Below are positions 1-8,277 of a stretch of 64,000 nt of DNA, one piece after another. Source of the stretch: Rugamonas rivuli (GTDB lineage: Bacteria > Pseudomonadota > Gammaproteobacteria > Burkholderiales > Burkholderiaceae_D); contig NZ_WHUF01000002.1 of NCBI RefSeq assembly GCF_009380165.1, forward strand, positions 930,001 to 994,000, written 5' to 3'. Under the pieces are notes generated by a model. It made no database searches. It saw nothing but the letters and a program-made list of their open reading frames with translations, and was not told the DNA's origin. Position 1 is the stretch's first letter. The number at the start of each line of letters is the position of its first letter. The position numbers were made by a program, and so were the translations under genes.

Positions 1-1
1 C

Positions 2-529
2 GGCCAGTATGGGCTCGACCCGCGGCGCATCGCGCTGGCGGGCGGATCGGCCGGCGGCCAGATCGCCAGCCTGGCCGGCGTCACCGGCCACCTCGACCGC
101 TTCGATCCCGGCGCAGCCGAAGGCGCCGTATCGAGCGCGGTGCAGGCGATCGTCAACATCGACGGCCTGTCGGACTTCACCACCGAGGCCGCGCTGAAGT
201 ACGAAGACGATCCCCGCAAACAGCCATCGGCCGCCGGCGCCTGGTTCGGCGGCCGTTACGCCGAGCGCAGCGCGCTGTGGGCCGAAGCCTCGCCGATCCG
301 CTACGTGCGGCCCGGCATGCCGCCGATGCTGTTCATCGCCAGCGCCCAGGCGCGCTTTTCCGCCGGCCGGGAAGACATGGCGGCGCGCATGGCCCAGGCG
401 GGAGTGGCCAGCAGCACGCTGGTGCTGCCCGATACGCCGCACGCGTTCTGGCTGTTCGATCCCTGGCTGCAACCGACGGTGGACGCCGTGGTCGCCTTCC
501 TGAACCGGCAGATGCCGGAAAAAGGTTAG
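2..529 (+). CDS. alpha/beta-hydrolase fold esterase, C-terminal part (5' end outside window)
   Basis: The frame is open from the left edge to TAG at 527-529, giving 175 visible codons, so the start and N-terminal part are missing. The fragment begins shortly before a nucleophile elbow, GGSAGG (Ser codon 47-49), and ends with the block PDTPHAFWLF, whose His (440-442) is the likely catalytic base. Between them the segment RFSAGREDM replaces the usual HGxxD acid loop. I recall similar RFxAGRxxM blocks in esterases linked to carbohydrate breakdown, but this is memory, not a search. It probably hydrolyses an ester bond. The substrate and the cellular location cannot be judged without the N-terminus. 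A 110-bp gap separates it from the next gene, so it is not clearly in an operon with it. Confidence 0.8.
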   Translation, partial: GQYGLDPRRIALAGGSAGGQIASLAGVTGHLDRFDPGAAEGAVSSAVQAIVNIDGLSDFTTEAALKYEDDPRKQPSAAGAWFGGRYAERSALWAEASPIRYVRPGMPPMLFIASAQARFSAGREDMAARMAQAGVASSTLVLPDTPHAFWLFDPWLQPTVDAVVAFLNRQMPEKG

Positions 530-639
530 CCCGGCCTCTCCATTTAGCCAGTGGTTTTCCGTCGGTCCGCGACCTAAGATGAACGCAGCCGCGCTGGATG
601 CAGCGGGCGCGTATCCACCTCATCACAATGGAAGCTATC

Positions 640-1326
640 ATGACCAACCCCAAACTCGAAGTATTGACCCCTACGAACTGCCAGCTGATCTTCATCGACC
701 AGCAACCGCAGATGGCGTTCGGCGTGCAGTCGATGGACCGCCAGGCGCTGAAGAACAACACCGTGGCGCTGGCCAAGGCCGCCAAGGTGTTCAACATTCC
801 GACCACCATCACCACCGTCGAAACCGAAGCCTTCTCCGGCCACACCTATCCTGAACTGCTGGACGTCTTCCCGGGCAAGCCCATCCTGGAACGCTCGTCG
901 ATGAACTCCTGGGACGACCAGAAAGTGCGCGACGCGCTGAAGGCCAACGGCAAGAAGAAAGTGATCGTCTCGGGCCTGTGGACCGAAGTGTGCAACAACA
1001 GCTTCGCCCTGTGCGCGATGGCCGAAGGCGACTACGAGATCTACATGGTGGCCGACGCCTCCGGCGGCACCTCGAAGGAAGCGCACGACTACGCGATGCA
1101 GCGCATGATCCAGGCCGGCGTGGTGCCGGTGACGTGGCAGCAAGTCATGCTGGAATGGCAGCGCGACTGGGCTCGCCGCGACAGCTACGACGCCGTGATG
1201 GCCATCGTCCGCGAACACTCGGGCGCCTACGGCATGGGCGTGGACTACGCCTACACCATGGTGCACAAAGCACCGCAGCGCACCACCACCAGCCACGAAA
1301 CGCTGGCCGCCGTACCTGCCAAGTAA
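640..1326 (+). CDS. isochorismatase-family cysteine hydrolase (YcaC-like)
   Basis: The product is 228 residues, a typical length for the YcaC branch of the isochorismatase-like hydrolases. The family uses an Asp and a Cys nucleophile on amide or ester-like substrates. Here the Asp lies in FIDQQPQ (residue 20) and the Cys in WTEVCNN (residue 118). The basic residue of the triad, often Lys in this family, appears to be Arg in ERSSMNSW. No signal peptide is present, so it should be cytoplasmic. I chose ATG 640 because GGAAG lies 5 nt upstream. In-frame ATGs at 598 and 628 lack a comparable ribosome site. The gene stands alone, and a long hairpin follows its stop codon. The physiological substrate is unknown. 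Confidence 0.88.
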   Translation: MTNPKLEVLTPTNCQLIFIDQQPQMAFGVQSMDRQALKNNTVALAKAAKVFNIPTTITTVETEAFSGHTYPELLDVFPGKPILERSSMNSWDDQKVRDALKANGKKKVIVSGLWTEVCNNSFALCAMAEGDYEIYMVADASGGTSKEAHDYAMQRMIQAGVVPVTWQQVMLEWQRDWARRDSYDAVMAIVREHSGAYGMGVDYAYTMVHKAPQRTTTSHETLAAVPAK

Positions 1327-1332
1327 AAATCC

Positions 1333-1416
1333 GGGGTCAAGTCTGACAATTGGACACGAGCTCCACCGTAGTGCTTGCTACGGCGGAGCTCGTGTCCGAA
1401 TGTCAGACTTGACCCC
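1333..1416. repeat. long imperfect inverted repeat (39-nt arms, 6-nt loop) between convergent genes
   Basis: The left arm 1333-1371 and right arm 1378-1416 pair at 36 of 39 positions around the loop TGCTTG. The outermost bases are GGGGTCAAGTCTGAC and GTCAGACTTGACCCC. The element fills most of the gap between the isochorismatase-like gene (stop 1326) and the converging MBL gene (stop 1422). No T-run follows either arm, so it is not a textbook intrinsic terminator, although it could end transcription from both sides. Its length and near-perfect arms resemble a dispersed palindromic element. I saw no second copy in this window. Confidence 0.85.
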
Positions 1417-1421
1417 AGGTG

Positions 1422-2369
1422 TTATGGGGTGCCGTCGTAGTTGAGGGGCAGCCATGCGTAGGCGCCGTTCTGCGGGCGGATGTGGCCGAGGCCGGGAAAG
1501 GCGATGTGCGCGGCGCCGATCAGCATCTGTTTGCCCGCCGCCATCTGCAGCAACTGGCGGCGCGTGGCTTGCGCGTCGGCTTCGCCGGTGTCGTACTTGA
1601 CGGTGGCGGCCGGATGCGGCAGCTGCAGCGCCGCGACGTGCACGATGTCGCCCCAGATCAGCAATTGTTGCGAACGGCTTTGCACCAGGTACATCGCGTG
1701 CCCTGGCGTGTGGCCGGGCGCAGGCAGGGCGTCGATGCCGGGCTCGATCCGGCCGAACGCGGCGTAGGGCTGCCAGCGCGCCTGGTAAGGCGCTGCCGCG
1801 GCGACGGCGCTGTCGAAAAAACTGGACAGGAAGGCCGGCGCGGACGCCTTGTTGGCCGGCGTCAGCCAGTAGTCGGCCTCGGCCTGCGACAGCCGCACGA
1901 CGGCGTTCGGAAACACCGCCGTGCCCTGCGCCGCGATGCCGCCCGCGTGGTCCTTGTGCAGATGCGTCAGCAGCACTTCGTCGACCTGCTCGGGCCGGTA
2001 GCCGGCGGCGCGCAGGTGGCCGATCAGCTTGCCGCAGCAGTCGCCGTACAGGCTGCCCGCGCCGGCGTCCACCAGGATCAGTTTGCTGCCGGTGTTGATC
2101 AGGAAGGCGTTGATCGAACCTTGCACCGGCGCTTGCAGCGCGGCGTCCGCCAGGTCCCGGGCGATCTGCGCCGGTTCGATGTTGGTCATCACCGTATCGA
2201 TGGGGAAGGCGTGGGTACCGTCGGACAGCGCGGTGATTTCAAAGTCGCCCAGCATCATGCGGTAGTAGCCGGGCGCCTGCGTGCGCACCTGCGGCGCGGC
2301 CGCCTGCGCGGCGGCACACAGCATCAGAGGGCAGGCCAGCAGCGCGGTGGCGAGAGGGGAAACGGTCAT
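1422..2369 (-). CDS. secreted MBL-fold metallohydrolase (paralogue of 51563-52516)
   Basis: The protein is 315 residues with a Sec signal peptide (about residues 1-24, ending AAAQA). The zinc-binding signature THLHKDH is at about residues 137-143, a later His sits in PGHTPGH, and an Asp sits in WGDIVH, as expected for the metallo-beta-lactamase fold. The layout matches the exported MBL hydrolases related to lactonases, and I do not claim beta-lactamase activity. The second MBL gene near 52 kb aligns along its whole length, sharing GYRPEQVDEVL/GYQPEQVDEVL and IGAAHxxFPGLGH. The gene is transcribed alone on the minus strand, divergent from the small gene at 2582. The substrate is unknown. Confidence 0.9.
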   Translation of the reverse strand: MTVSPLATALLACPLMLCAAAQAAAPQVRTQAPGYYRMMLGDFEITALSDGTHAFPIDTVMTNIEPAQIARDLADAALQAPVQGSINAFLINTGSKLILVDAGAGSLYGDCCGKLIGHLRAAGYRPEQVDEVLLTHLHKDHAGGIAAQGTAVFPNAVVRLSQAEADYWLTPANKASAPAFLSSFFDSAVAAAAPYQARWQPYAAFGRIEPGIDALPAPGHTPGHAMYLVQSRSQQLLIWGDIVHVAALQLPHPAATVKYDTGEADAQATRRQLLQMAAGKQMLIGAAHIAFPGLGHIRPQNGAYAWLPLNYDGTP

Positions 2370-2440
2370 GGCAGGATTCCGGTAACGAAGATGCAGCGAT
2401 ACTAGCGCTTACCGCGCCGCCGCACACCTGCCATTAGGCT

Positions 2441-2456
2441 CCCCCCCTCGGGGGGG
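2441..2456. repeat. C7-TC-G7 homopolymer palindrome
   Basis: Seven C residues (2441-2447), TC, then seven G residues (2450-2456) form a pure G/C palindrome. It lies in the gap between the divergent MBL gene (start 2369) and the 80-residue gene (start 2582). It could form a very tight hairpin or be prone to replication slippage. No role can be assigned. Confidence 0.7.
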
Positions 2457-2581
2457 CACCCAGGTCAGGCTCCTATAAATTCCACATGGCAATTATTGAC
2501 TATTGTTCAGCGACGAGCCGCCCAGTCTGCTATACAATCGCCGGATGGTGCACCACGCCCATTTACGCCCCGGAGGCTGCA

Positions 2582-2824
2582 ATGTCTACCACCCATACCT
2601 TCCGCCCCGACTATGTCGGCGCAGAGGTCGTCGAAGCCGGTATCGAAGTTGCTGACCGTAAAGGTGCGGACAGTGCCGCCACCTACCTCAGCCAGCGCGG
2701 CGTGCCGGAGAATGTGATCCAGCGCGTGGTGTCCGAGCCCGAGCACCGCCGCAATCCGGGCCGCCTGCGCAGCCGCGACGAGCGGCTGATCGAGGAAGCC
2801 TCACGCTTCAAATTCAAGGTATAG
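2582..2824 (+). CDS. small conserved-looking protein of unknown function
   Basis: An 80-residue soluble protein with no signal peptide and no membrane segment. ATG 2582 is preceded by a strong ribosome site, GGAGG at 2572-2576 with 5-nt spacing, which supports real translation. The sequence is charged, with an Arg/Glu-rich C-terminal half (RNPGRLRSRDERLIEEA), and is predicted mostly helical. I do not recognise a family. It stands alone, 158 bp before the Crp/Fnr-type gene and divergent from the MBL gene. A possible -10 element, TACAAT, lies at 2533-2538, but I found no convincing -35. Confidence 0.7.
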   Translation: MSTTHTFRPDYVGAEVVEAGIEVADRKGADSAATYLSQRGVPENVIQRVVSEPEHRRNPGRLRSRDERLIEEASRFKFKV

Positions 2825-2882
2825 GCCGTCGAGCACGGCGGCTGCCGTAGGACTGGGACCACAGCGGTCTCTGTCAACTGCC

Positions 2883-2911
2883 TACAGGTAGCGCGTCCGT
2901 ACTCCTATAAT
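2883..2911 (+). promoter_or_regulatory. possible promoter of the Crp/Fnr-type gene
   Basis: A perfect TATAAT at 2906-2911 lies 71 nt before the ATG at 2983. The hexamer 17 nt upstream (TACAGG, 2883-2888) is a poor -35 match, so only the -10 is persuasive. The -35 region overlaps the short inverted repeat CTACAGGTAG. Confidence 0.35.
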
Positions 2912-2982
2912 CGGCCGCACATAGCGCGGATATAGTGTTGTTCATCAGGTCGCAAGACCTACCACTGAACAAGAGGTCCGCC

Positions 2983-3729
2983 ATGTACCAAGCCACTCAC
3001 ACTGCCGTTGCCCAAGACGTAGTGCGCTCCATGCAGGCAGAGGCATCCGCTCCCGCCATCAGCCTGACCGGCGCGCAACAGAACGAGCTGCTGCGCGCAC
3101 TGTCGCGCGAAGAACTGATCGCGTTGTTCGAGCATCTGGAACTGGTGCCGCTGGCCGCCGGCAAGCACCTGTTCGACTTCGGCGACAAGATGGAATACGC
3201 CTACTTCCCCACCAACGCCATCGTCTCGCTGCAATTTGTCACCGAAGACGGCGGCGCCGCCGAGATCGGCGTGGTCGGCCGCGAGGGCGTGGTCGGCGTA
3301 TCGATGTACGAGACCGAACGCGCCAACTGCTCGGCGGTCGTGCACTGCGCCGGCTACGGCTACCGCATCAAGGCCTCCGTGCTGCGATCGGCCTTCTTCG
3401 ACGGCGGCGCGCTGGCCCGCCAGCTGATGCGCCATACCAGCGCGCTGTTCGCCCAACTGGCGCAGACGGTGGCCGGCGCGCGCCACGGCAGCATCGAACA
3501 GCGCCTGTGCCGCTGGCTGCTGGAACGCCTGGACCGCTCGCTGTCGAACGAATTGAAAGTCACGCAGGAAATGATCGCCAACATGCTGGGCGTGCGCCGC
3601 GAGAGCATCACCTGCTGCGCCGGCAAGCTGCAGGAAGAGGGCATGATCGAATATCGCCGCGGCACCGTCGTCGTGCTCGACCGCAGCGCCATGGAGCGCC
3701 GCGCCGGCGGCTGCTACGTCCCCGCCTAA
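2983..3729 (+). CDS. Crp/Fnr-family transcriptional regulator
   Basis: A 248-residue regulator. The N-terminal cyclic-nucleotide-binding-type beta-roll (about residues 35-150) contains HLFDFGDKMEYAYFP and GVVGREGVVG, a form common in Crp/Fnr proteins that lack the cAMP-binding Arg/Ser pair. The C-terminal winged helix (about 170-235) contains the recognition region TQEMIANMLGVRRESIT. There is no N-terminal Cys cluster, so it is not an Fe-S Fnr. I chose ATG 2983 because AAGAGG lies 6 nt upstream. The earlier in-frame start at 2935 would add 16 residues outside the domain. The ligand and targets are unknown. The TAA stop overlaps the stop of the opposing small gene by 4 nt. Confidence 0.9.
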   Translation: MYQATHTAVAQDVVRSMQAEASAPAISLTGAQQNELLRALSREELIALFEHLELVPLAAGKHLFDFGDKMEYAYFPTNAIVSLQFVTEDGGAAEIGVVGREGVVGVSMYETERANCSAVVHCAGYGYRIKASVLRSAFFDGGALARQLMRHTSALFAQLAQTVAGARHGSIEQRLCRWLLERLDRSLSNELKVTQEMIANMLGVRRESITCCAGKLQEEGMIEYRRGTVVVLDRSAMERRAGGCYVPA

Positions 3730-3923
3730 TGCAAGTACCGTGGCGCGTGCTGGAGCTGCTCCAGCTTGCGCTGCACCAGCCGATACCATGCGCTGGCCCA
3801 GCGCGTCGCCCGCACCGATTCCTCCACCGTCTCCGCTGACATGCAGCGCTGCACCGCCATCATCTGGCGGTGCAGTGCGTAGGCGGCGGGCGGCGGCTTG
3901 GGGTGGCGGTGTGAAGTATCCAT
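3726..3923 (-). CDS. small basic protein of unknown function
   Basis: A 65-residue reading frame starting at ATG 3923 (MDTSHRHPKPPP). A start 21 nt further upstream is possible. It is rich in His, Arg and Gln and has amphipathic helical stretches such as RLVQRKLEQL, but no recognisable domain. Support comes from its position: it fills the gap after the Crp/Fnr-type gene exactly, and its TAG stop shares the four bases CTAA with the opposing TAA, an arrangement repeated elsewhere in this window. No strong ribosome site is visible. It may be a spurious frame. Confidence 0.45.
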   Translation of the reverse strand: MDTSHRHPKPPPAAYALHRQMMAVQRCMSAETVEESVRATRWASAWYRLVQRKLEQLQHAPRYLH

Positions 3924-4016
3924 GAACCCATTGTGGACCGCCACCGCCGCCGTGGCTGTACGCTAGTTCACCGAGCCGCCCAACGGCCGGCAGATAAACA
4001 AACGCGATTATCTTCG

Positions 4017-4045
4017 TGTTCAAGATCGCCGCCACTCGCTATACT
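4017..4045 (+). promoter_or_regulatory. possible promoter of the TBDR-desaturase-PhnD unit
   Basis: TGTTCA (4017-4022), a 17-nt spacer and TATACT (4040-4045) lie 31 nt before the receptor start at 4077. The -10 matches five of six bases and the -35 matches three of six. No Fur-like box is obvious around it. Confidence 0.4.
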
Positions 4046-4076
4046 CCGCCCCTGAGAGACATGATGAAGGGTACAG

Positions 4077-6365
4077 ATGGGTAAGCAAGTGAAAGCATAT
4101 CGCGCGCTGGCGCTGCTGTCGGCCGGCGCAATGGCCGCCGCGCAGGCCGCCGAGACGGAAGTGGGCACGGAAAAAATAGACCGCGTCGAAGTCACCGCCA
4201 CCCGCTCGGCCAGCGCGGTCGATGTGCAGCAGGTGCCGGCGGCGATCACCGTATTGAAGCCGGAAAGCCTGACCCGCTACGGGCAGGGCAATTTGAGCGA
4301 TATCGCCAACCTGGTGCCGGCGATGTCGGTGCAGCAGCAGGCGCCGGGCGTCAACAACATCACCATGCGCGGGCTGGTGGTGCGAGGCATCGTGCCGTCC
4401 GAAGTGCAGGATGCATCGCTGGTGGCGGTCTACATCGACGATATGCCGGTGACGCTGAAGTCCTCCAATCCCGACCTGAAGGTGCTGGACCTGGAACGCG
4501 TGGAAGTGCTGCAAGGGCCGCAGGGCACGCTGTTCGGCGCGGGCGCGATGGCCGGCGCGGTGCGCCAGATCACGCAGAAGCCCGACCTGGCCGACTTGTT
4601 CGGCACGGTGGAGGCGGTGGGTTCGAACACCTCCGGCTTTGGCGGCACCAACCGCAATCTGCGCGGCATGGTCAATGTGCCGCTGAAGGCCGATGTGCTG
4701 GGCCTGCGCCTGACCGGATACACCGGCAACGACTCCGGCTACATCCGCAACCAGCTGGCCGGCAGCAGCACCTATGGCAAAACCACCAACGACGTCTCCA
4801 CCAACCAGGCACGGGCCGCGCTGCGCCTGCGCGCCTCGCCGGACCTGCTGGTCGACGCCAGCATCACCGCCTCCAACATCAAGGGCGGCGTCAACGACGC
4901 CTATGCGGGCCTGGCTCCGTACACCACCTACGCGCTGCTGCCGCAGACCAGCAACGACAATCTGCAGCTGTACAACCTGGGCGTGAGCTACGACCTGGGG
5001 AGCGCGCAGCTGGTGTCGTCGACCTCCTATCTGCACCGCGACACGCTGTACGTGACCTCGGCCCAGTATCCGGCCACCGCCTTCATCTTCGGCGGCAAGG
5101 CGCCGCTGATGCAGGCCGCTTACACGATCGGTAATCGCGTCACCGATTTCGCGCAGGAGTTCCGCCTCAACTCCAAAGGCAGCGGCCCGTTGAAGTGGAC
5201 CGCCGGCGCCTTCTTCGAAACCGGCAAGCGCAACACGCGCCAGGACGAACCGACCGTCGGCTTCGACGAGCGCTTCGCCGCCACCCACAACTTCCCGGGC
5301 TATAACTCGCAGACCAACGACCTGGCCTTCAATCCCAACGATTTCTTCTCCGGCACGCAGAACACCAAGTCGCGCCAGATCGCCTTGTTCGCCGAGGGCA
5401 CTTACACCGTCTGGGATAAGCTGGACCTGACGGCCGGCGTGCGCCTGTTCCGCGGCACGCAGGACTTCGACCTGCGCTTCACCGGCTTGTTCGGCAACCT
5501 GGTCGGCGCCACGCCGTCGGCGCCGGTGGGCCAGCCGGAAGTGAGCAACAGCAGCGCGACCTCGCAGGGCGCCAATCCGCGCTTCGCGGCCGCCTACCAT
5601 GTCGATGCGGACCATACGCTGTACGCATCGGTGGGCAAGGGCTTCCGTTACGGCGGCAATAACCAGCCGGTGCCCTTCAATTTCTGCGGCGTGAACGCGC
5701 CCGCCACGTTCGCGCCGGACAGCCTGTGGAACTACGAAGTCGGCTCGAAGAACACGCTGCTGGACCAGCGCATGACCTTCAACGCCAGCGCCTACGTGAT
5801 CGAATGGAAGGACGTGCAGGTGTTTAACAAGCTGCCGTGCACCTACTACTTCACGCAGAACGCCGGCAAGATCCGCAGCGAAGGCCTGGAGCTGGAAACC
5901 GCCTTCAAGCTGACCCGCCACGCGTCGCTGGGTTTGAGCGCCGCCTACAACCACGCCTACGCCACGCGCACCGTCGTCACCGGCATCGCCGCGCAGAACA
6001 TCCCGGAAGGCAGCCGCGCGCCATATGCGCCGCGCCTGTCGGCCACTGCCACGGCCAGCTACACGCTGCCGGTGCGCGGTAATGATGAAGTGGGCATCGC
6101 CGCCAGCTACGCCTACCACAGCGACGCTTACACCAACTTCGCGGCGGCGCAGGGCAGCTACGCGCAGATACCGTCGTCGAACACGCTCAACGCCACCATC
6201 ACCTACAAGACCGGCGCCTACGAGTTCGGCCTGTTCGGCACCAACCTGACCAACGGCGCCAAGATCAGCGACGTCACGCCGAACACCATCGCCATCCAGC
6301 CGGGAGATACCCTGTTCATGGTGCGTCCGCGTACCATAGGCTTGCGCGCCAGGGCGCGCTTCTAA
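4077..6365 (+). CDS. TonB-dependent outer-membrane receptor
   Basis: A 762-residue receptor with a signal peptide (about 1-24, ending AQAAE). A plug domain follows (about 35-160), with a TonB-box-like stretch RVEVTATRS and the plug motif VEVLQGPQGTLFGAGAMAGA. The rest is a 22-strand beta-barrel ending in LRARARF, with the aromatic C-terminal residue needed for outer-membrane insertion. GAAGGG upstream of ATG 4077 is a good ribosome site. The desaturase gene starts only 9 nt after the stop, so the two are almost certainly co-transcribed. That suggests uptake of a substrate that the desaturase-type oxygenase then modifies. The ligand is unknown: no siderophore-specific signature or Fur box was seen. 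Confidence 0.93.
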   Translation: MGKQVKAYRALALLSAGAMAAAQAAETEVGTEKIDRVEVTATRSASAVDVQQVPAAITVLKPESLTRYGQGNLSDIANLVPAMSVQQQAPGVNNITMRGLVVRGIVPSEVQDASLVAVYIDDMPVTLKSSNPDLKVLDLERVEVLQGPQGTLFGAGAMAGAVRQITQKPDLADLFGTVEAVGSNTSGFGGTNRNLRGMVNVPLKADVLGLRLTGYTGNDSGYIRNQLAGSSTYGKTTNDVSTNQARAALRLRASPDLLVDASITASNIKGGVNDAYAGLAPYTTYALLPQTSNDNLQLYNLGVSYDLGSAQLVSSTSYLHRDTLYVTSAQYPATAFIFGGKAPLMQAAYTIGNRVTDFAQEFRLNSKGSGPLKWTAGAFFETGKRNTRQDEPTVGFDERFAATHNFPGYNSQTNDLAFNPNDFFSGTQNTKSRQIALFAEGTYTVWDKLDLTAGVRLFRGTQDFDLRFTGLFGNLVGATPSAPVGQPEVSNSSATSQGANPRFAAAYHVDADHTLYASVGKGFRYGGNNQPVPFNFCGVNAPATFAPDSLWNYEVGSKNTLLDQRMTFNASAYVIEWKDVQVFNKLPCTYYFTQNAGKIRSEGLELETAFKLTRHASLGLSAAYNHAYATRTVVTGIAAQNIPEGSRAPYAPRLSATATASYTLPVRGNDEVGIAASYAYHSDAYTNFAAAQGSYAQIPSSNTLNATITYKTGAYEFGLFGTNLTNGAKISDVTPNTIAIQPGDTLFMVRPRTIGLRARARF

Positions 6366-6374
6366 CGGACCGCC

Positions 6375-7352
6375 ATGGACTCCCCCAGCCTGAAGCAGCA
6401 GCGTTCCGAATATTTCGATGCGCCACAACGGGCTGAAGTCGCCGCCGAGCGCGGACGCCTTCTGTGGCTGGGGGAGTGGCCGACATGGCTGCTGATCGCC
6501 GTGATCCACGGCGGCTGGTTAGTCACGCTGGCGTACTGGCGCCAGATCGGCAACGTGCCCGCCACGCTGCTGATGATCTGGTGGTGCGCCTGGTATATGT
6601 CGCTCCAGCACGAGCTGATACACGGCCATCCGACGCGCTGGGTGTGGGTCAACCGCCTGTTCGGCTATGTGCCGCTGGCGGTCTGGTATCCCTACCGCCT
6701 GTACCGCGACAGCCATCTGCGCCACCACATCGACTTCCACCTGACGATGCCTGCGCTCGACACCGAGAGCTACTACGTGTCGCCCGAAGTATGGGCCGGC
6801 ATGAGCCGCCCGGTGCGCCTGCTGTACTGGTTCAACAAGACCTTCTGGGGACGGCTGCTGGTCGGTCCCGCCATCGCGGTCGCCTCGGCGTGGAGCGAGG
6901 CGCTGCGCCAGCCCTTGCGCGGCGACTGGAGCAATGTGCCGATGTGGCTGATCCACTTCGCCATGCTGGGCGGGCTGCTGTGGTGGGTGCATGCGGCGTT
7001 CGGCATGTCGCCGCTGTACTACGTGCTGGCGATATCGTATCCGGCGCAGTCGCTGACGATGGTGCGTTCGTATTACGAACACCGGCCGGCGGCGGAGCAC
7101 AAGCAGCGCATCGTGCTCAATGAAGCGGGCCTGTTCTTCCGGCTGCTGTTCTTGAATAACAACCTGCACCTGGTGCACCACGACCTGCCGTCGCTGCCGT
7201 GGTATCTGCTGCCGCGCGTGTACCGCGCACGGCGCGCGGCGTACAATACCCGCAGCGGCGGCTTCCATCTGCACGGTTACGGAGAACTGATGCGCCGCTT
7301 TGGCGTGCGTCCCGTCGACGCGCCGGTCCACCCCGACATGCCCACATCATGA
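6375..7352 (+). CDS. membrane fatty-acid desaturase-family protein
   Basis: A 325-residue integral membrane protein of the fatty-acid desaturase/hydroxylase superfamily. These diiron enzymes use O2 to desaturate or hydroxylate lipid-like chains at the inner membrane. The three His boxes are visible: HELIHGH (about residue 78), HLRHH (about 115) and HLVHHD (about 258). They are separated by hydrophobic segments such as WPTWLLIAVIHGGWLVTLAYW. The length and His spacing fit the family. It sits between a TBDR (9-nt gap) and a PhnD-like gene (ATGA overlap at 7349-7352), so all three should be made together. The context leaves open a role in modifying an imported molecule rather than membrane lipids. 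Confidence 0.9.
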   Translation: MDSPSLKQQRSEYFDAPQRAEVAAERGRLLWLGEWPTWLLIAVIHGGWLVTLAYWRQIGNVPATLLMIWWCAWYMSLQHELIHGHPTRWVWVNRLFGYVPLAVWYPYRLYRDSHLRHHIDFHLTMPALDTESYYVSPEVWAGMSRPVRLLYWFNKTFWGRLLVGPAIAVASAWSEALRQPLRGDWSNVPMWLIHFAMLGGLLWWVHAAFGMSPLYYVLAISYPAQSLTMVRSYYEHRPAAEHKQRIVLNEAGLFFRLLFLNNNLHLVHHDLPSLPWYLLPRVYRARRAAYNTRSGGFHLHGYGELMRRFGVRPVDAPVHPDMPTS

Positions 7353-8137
7353 CCTGGAAAATCGCCCTGCCGATGTACAACGTCTCGCCGCGCATCGAGG
7401 GCGCCTACGAGGCCCTGTTGCTGGCGCTGGCCGGCGAAGCGGGCGTGAACGCGGAGCTGGTGCGGCCGCATGACCTGCCGTCGTTCTGGCGCAGTCCCGA
7501 GCTGCTGCTCAGCCAGACCTGCGGCTATCCCTACATGACGCAATTGCGCGGCGAGGTCGCGCTGCTGGCCACGCCGTGCTTCGATTTCCACGGCTGCGAA
7601 GGCAGTGACTATCGCAGCGCCATCGTGGTGCGCGAGGGCGGCGGCATCCGCAGCCTGGCCGATGCGCGCGGACGTGTCGCCGCCGTCAACGAGCGCCACT
7701 CGCACAGCGGCATGAATGCGCTGCGTCACGCGGTCGCGCCGCACACCCGCGACGGCCGCTTCTTCGCATCGGTCAAATGGTCCGGCAGCCACGCGGCCAG
7801 CCTGCGCCTGGTGCGCGAGGGCGCGGCCGCCATCGCCGCTATCGACAGCGCGACCTTCGGCTACCTCGCGCTGGAACAGCCGGACAGCCTGCGCGGCCTG
7901 TCCATCCTGCAGTACTCGGCGCCGTCGCCGGGACTGCCGCTGATCGCCGGCCGCGCCGTGCCGGACGAATTGGCGGCGCAGCTGCGGGCCGCTTTGCTGG
8001 CGCCATCGCCGGCCGTTCAGCAGCTGATGAGTGCCTTGCATATCGATCGCTTCGAGCATCGCGCCGATGCCGACTACGAGCGCGTGCTGTTGCTGGAAGC
8101 CGAGGCCAGGGCGGCCGGATATCCGGTGTTGACTTAG
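7349..8137 (+). CDS. PhnD-like periplasmic-binding-fold protein without signal peptide
   Basis: A 262-residue protein resembling the substrate-binding proteins of phosphate/phosphite/phosphonate transporters. Supporting features are the N-terminal strand IALPMYN, the block SQTCGYPYMTQL, the segment GSDYRSAIVVREG followed by LADARGRVAAVN, and SGSHAASLRLVREGAAAIAAID. Type II binding proteins share this order. It starts directly at MTWKIALP with no signal peptide or lipobox, and no permease or ATPase gene is nearby, so it may act in the cytoplasm as a sensor, chaperone or enzyme rather than in transport. Its ATG overlaps the desaturase stop by 4 nt, implying translational coupling. Confidence 0.8.
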   Translation: MTWKIALPMYNVSPRIEGAYEALLLALAGEAGVNAELVRPHDLPSFWRSPELLLSQTCGYPYMTQLRGEVALLATPCFDFHGCEGSDYRSAIVVREGGGIRSLADARGRVAAVNERHSHSGMNALRHAVAPHTRDGRFFASVKWSGSHAASLRLVREGAAAIAAIDSATFGYLALEQPDSLRGLSILQYSAPSPGLPLIAGRAVPDELAAQLRAALLAPSPAVQQLMSALHIDRFEHRADADYERVLLLEAEARAAGYPVLT

Positions 8138-8277
8138 CGTCAAGCTTGCGTTGCGTTTTTGGTTGTGGCGCGCTGTAATTTGTCCTGGAGTTATTTTGCG
8201 GTAACACTGTTCCGTTATACTGGTCTATGGCCGCAGAGACGGCCGGCTCCTCCACCACTACTATGGAAAAAGTCACC

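Noticed and set aside
1333..1416. Reading the long hairpin as an insertion sequence or CRISPR repeat
   Set aside because: There is no transposase, no target duplication, and only one copy here, so only an inverted repeat can be claimed.
4020..6509. 829-codon minus-strand frame across the first TonB receptor
   Set aside because: A shadow of the receptor gene. The composition is Gly/Arg/Val/Ala-rich without any motif.
8137..8277. Promoter for the chemoreceptor gene
   Set aside because: TATACT at 8216-8221 is a fair -10, but no -35 lies at a proper distance and no flagellar-type (sigma-28) promoter is visible.
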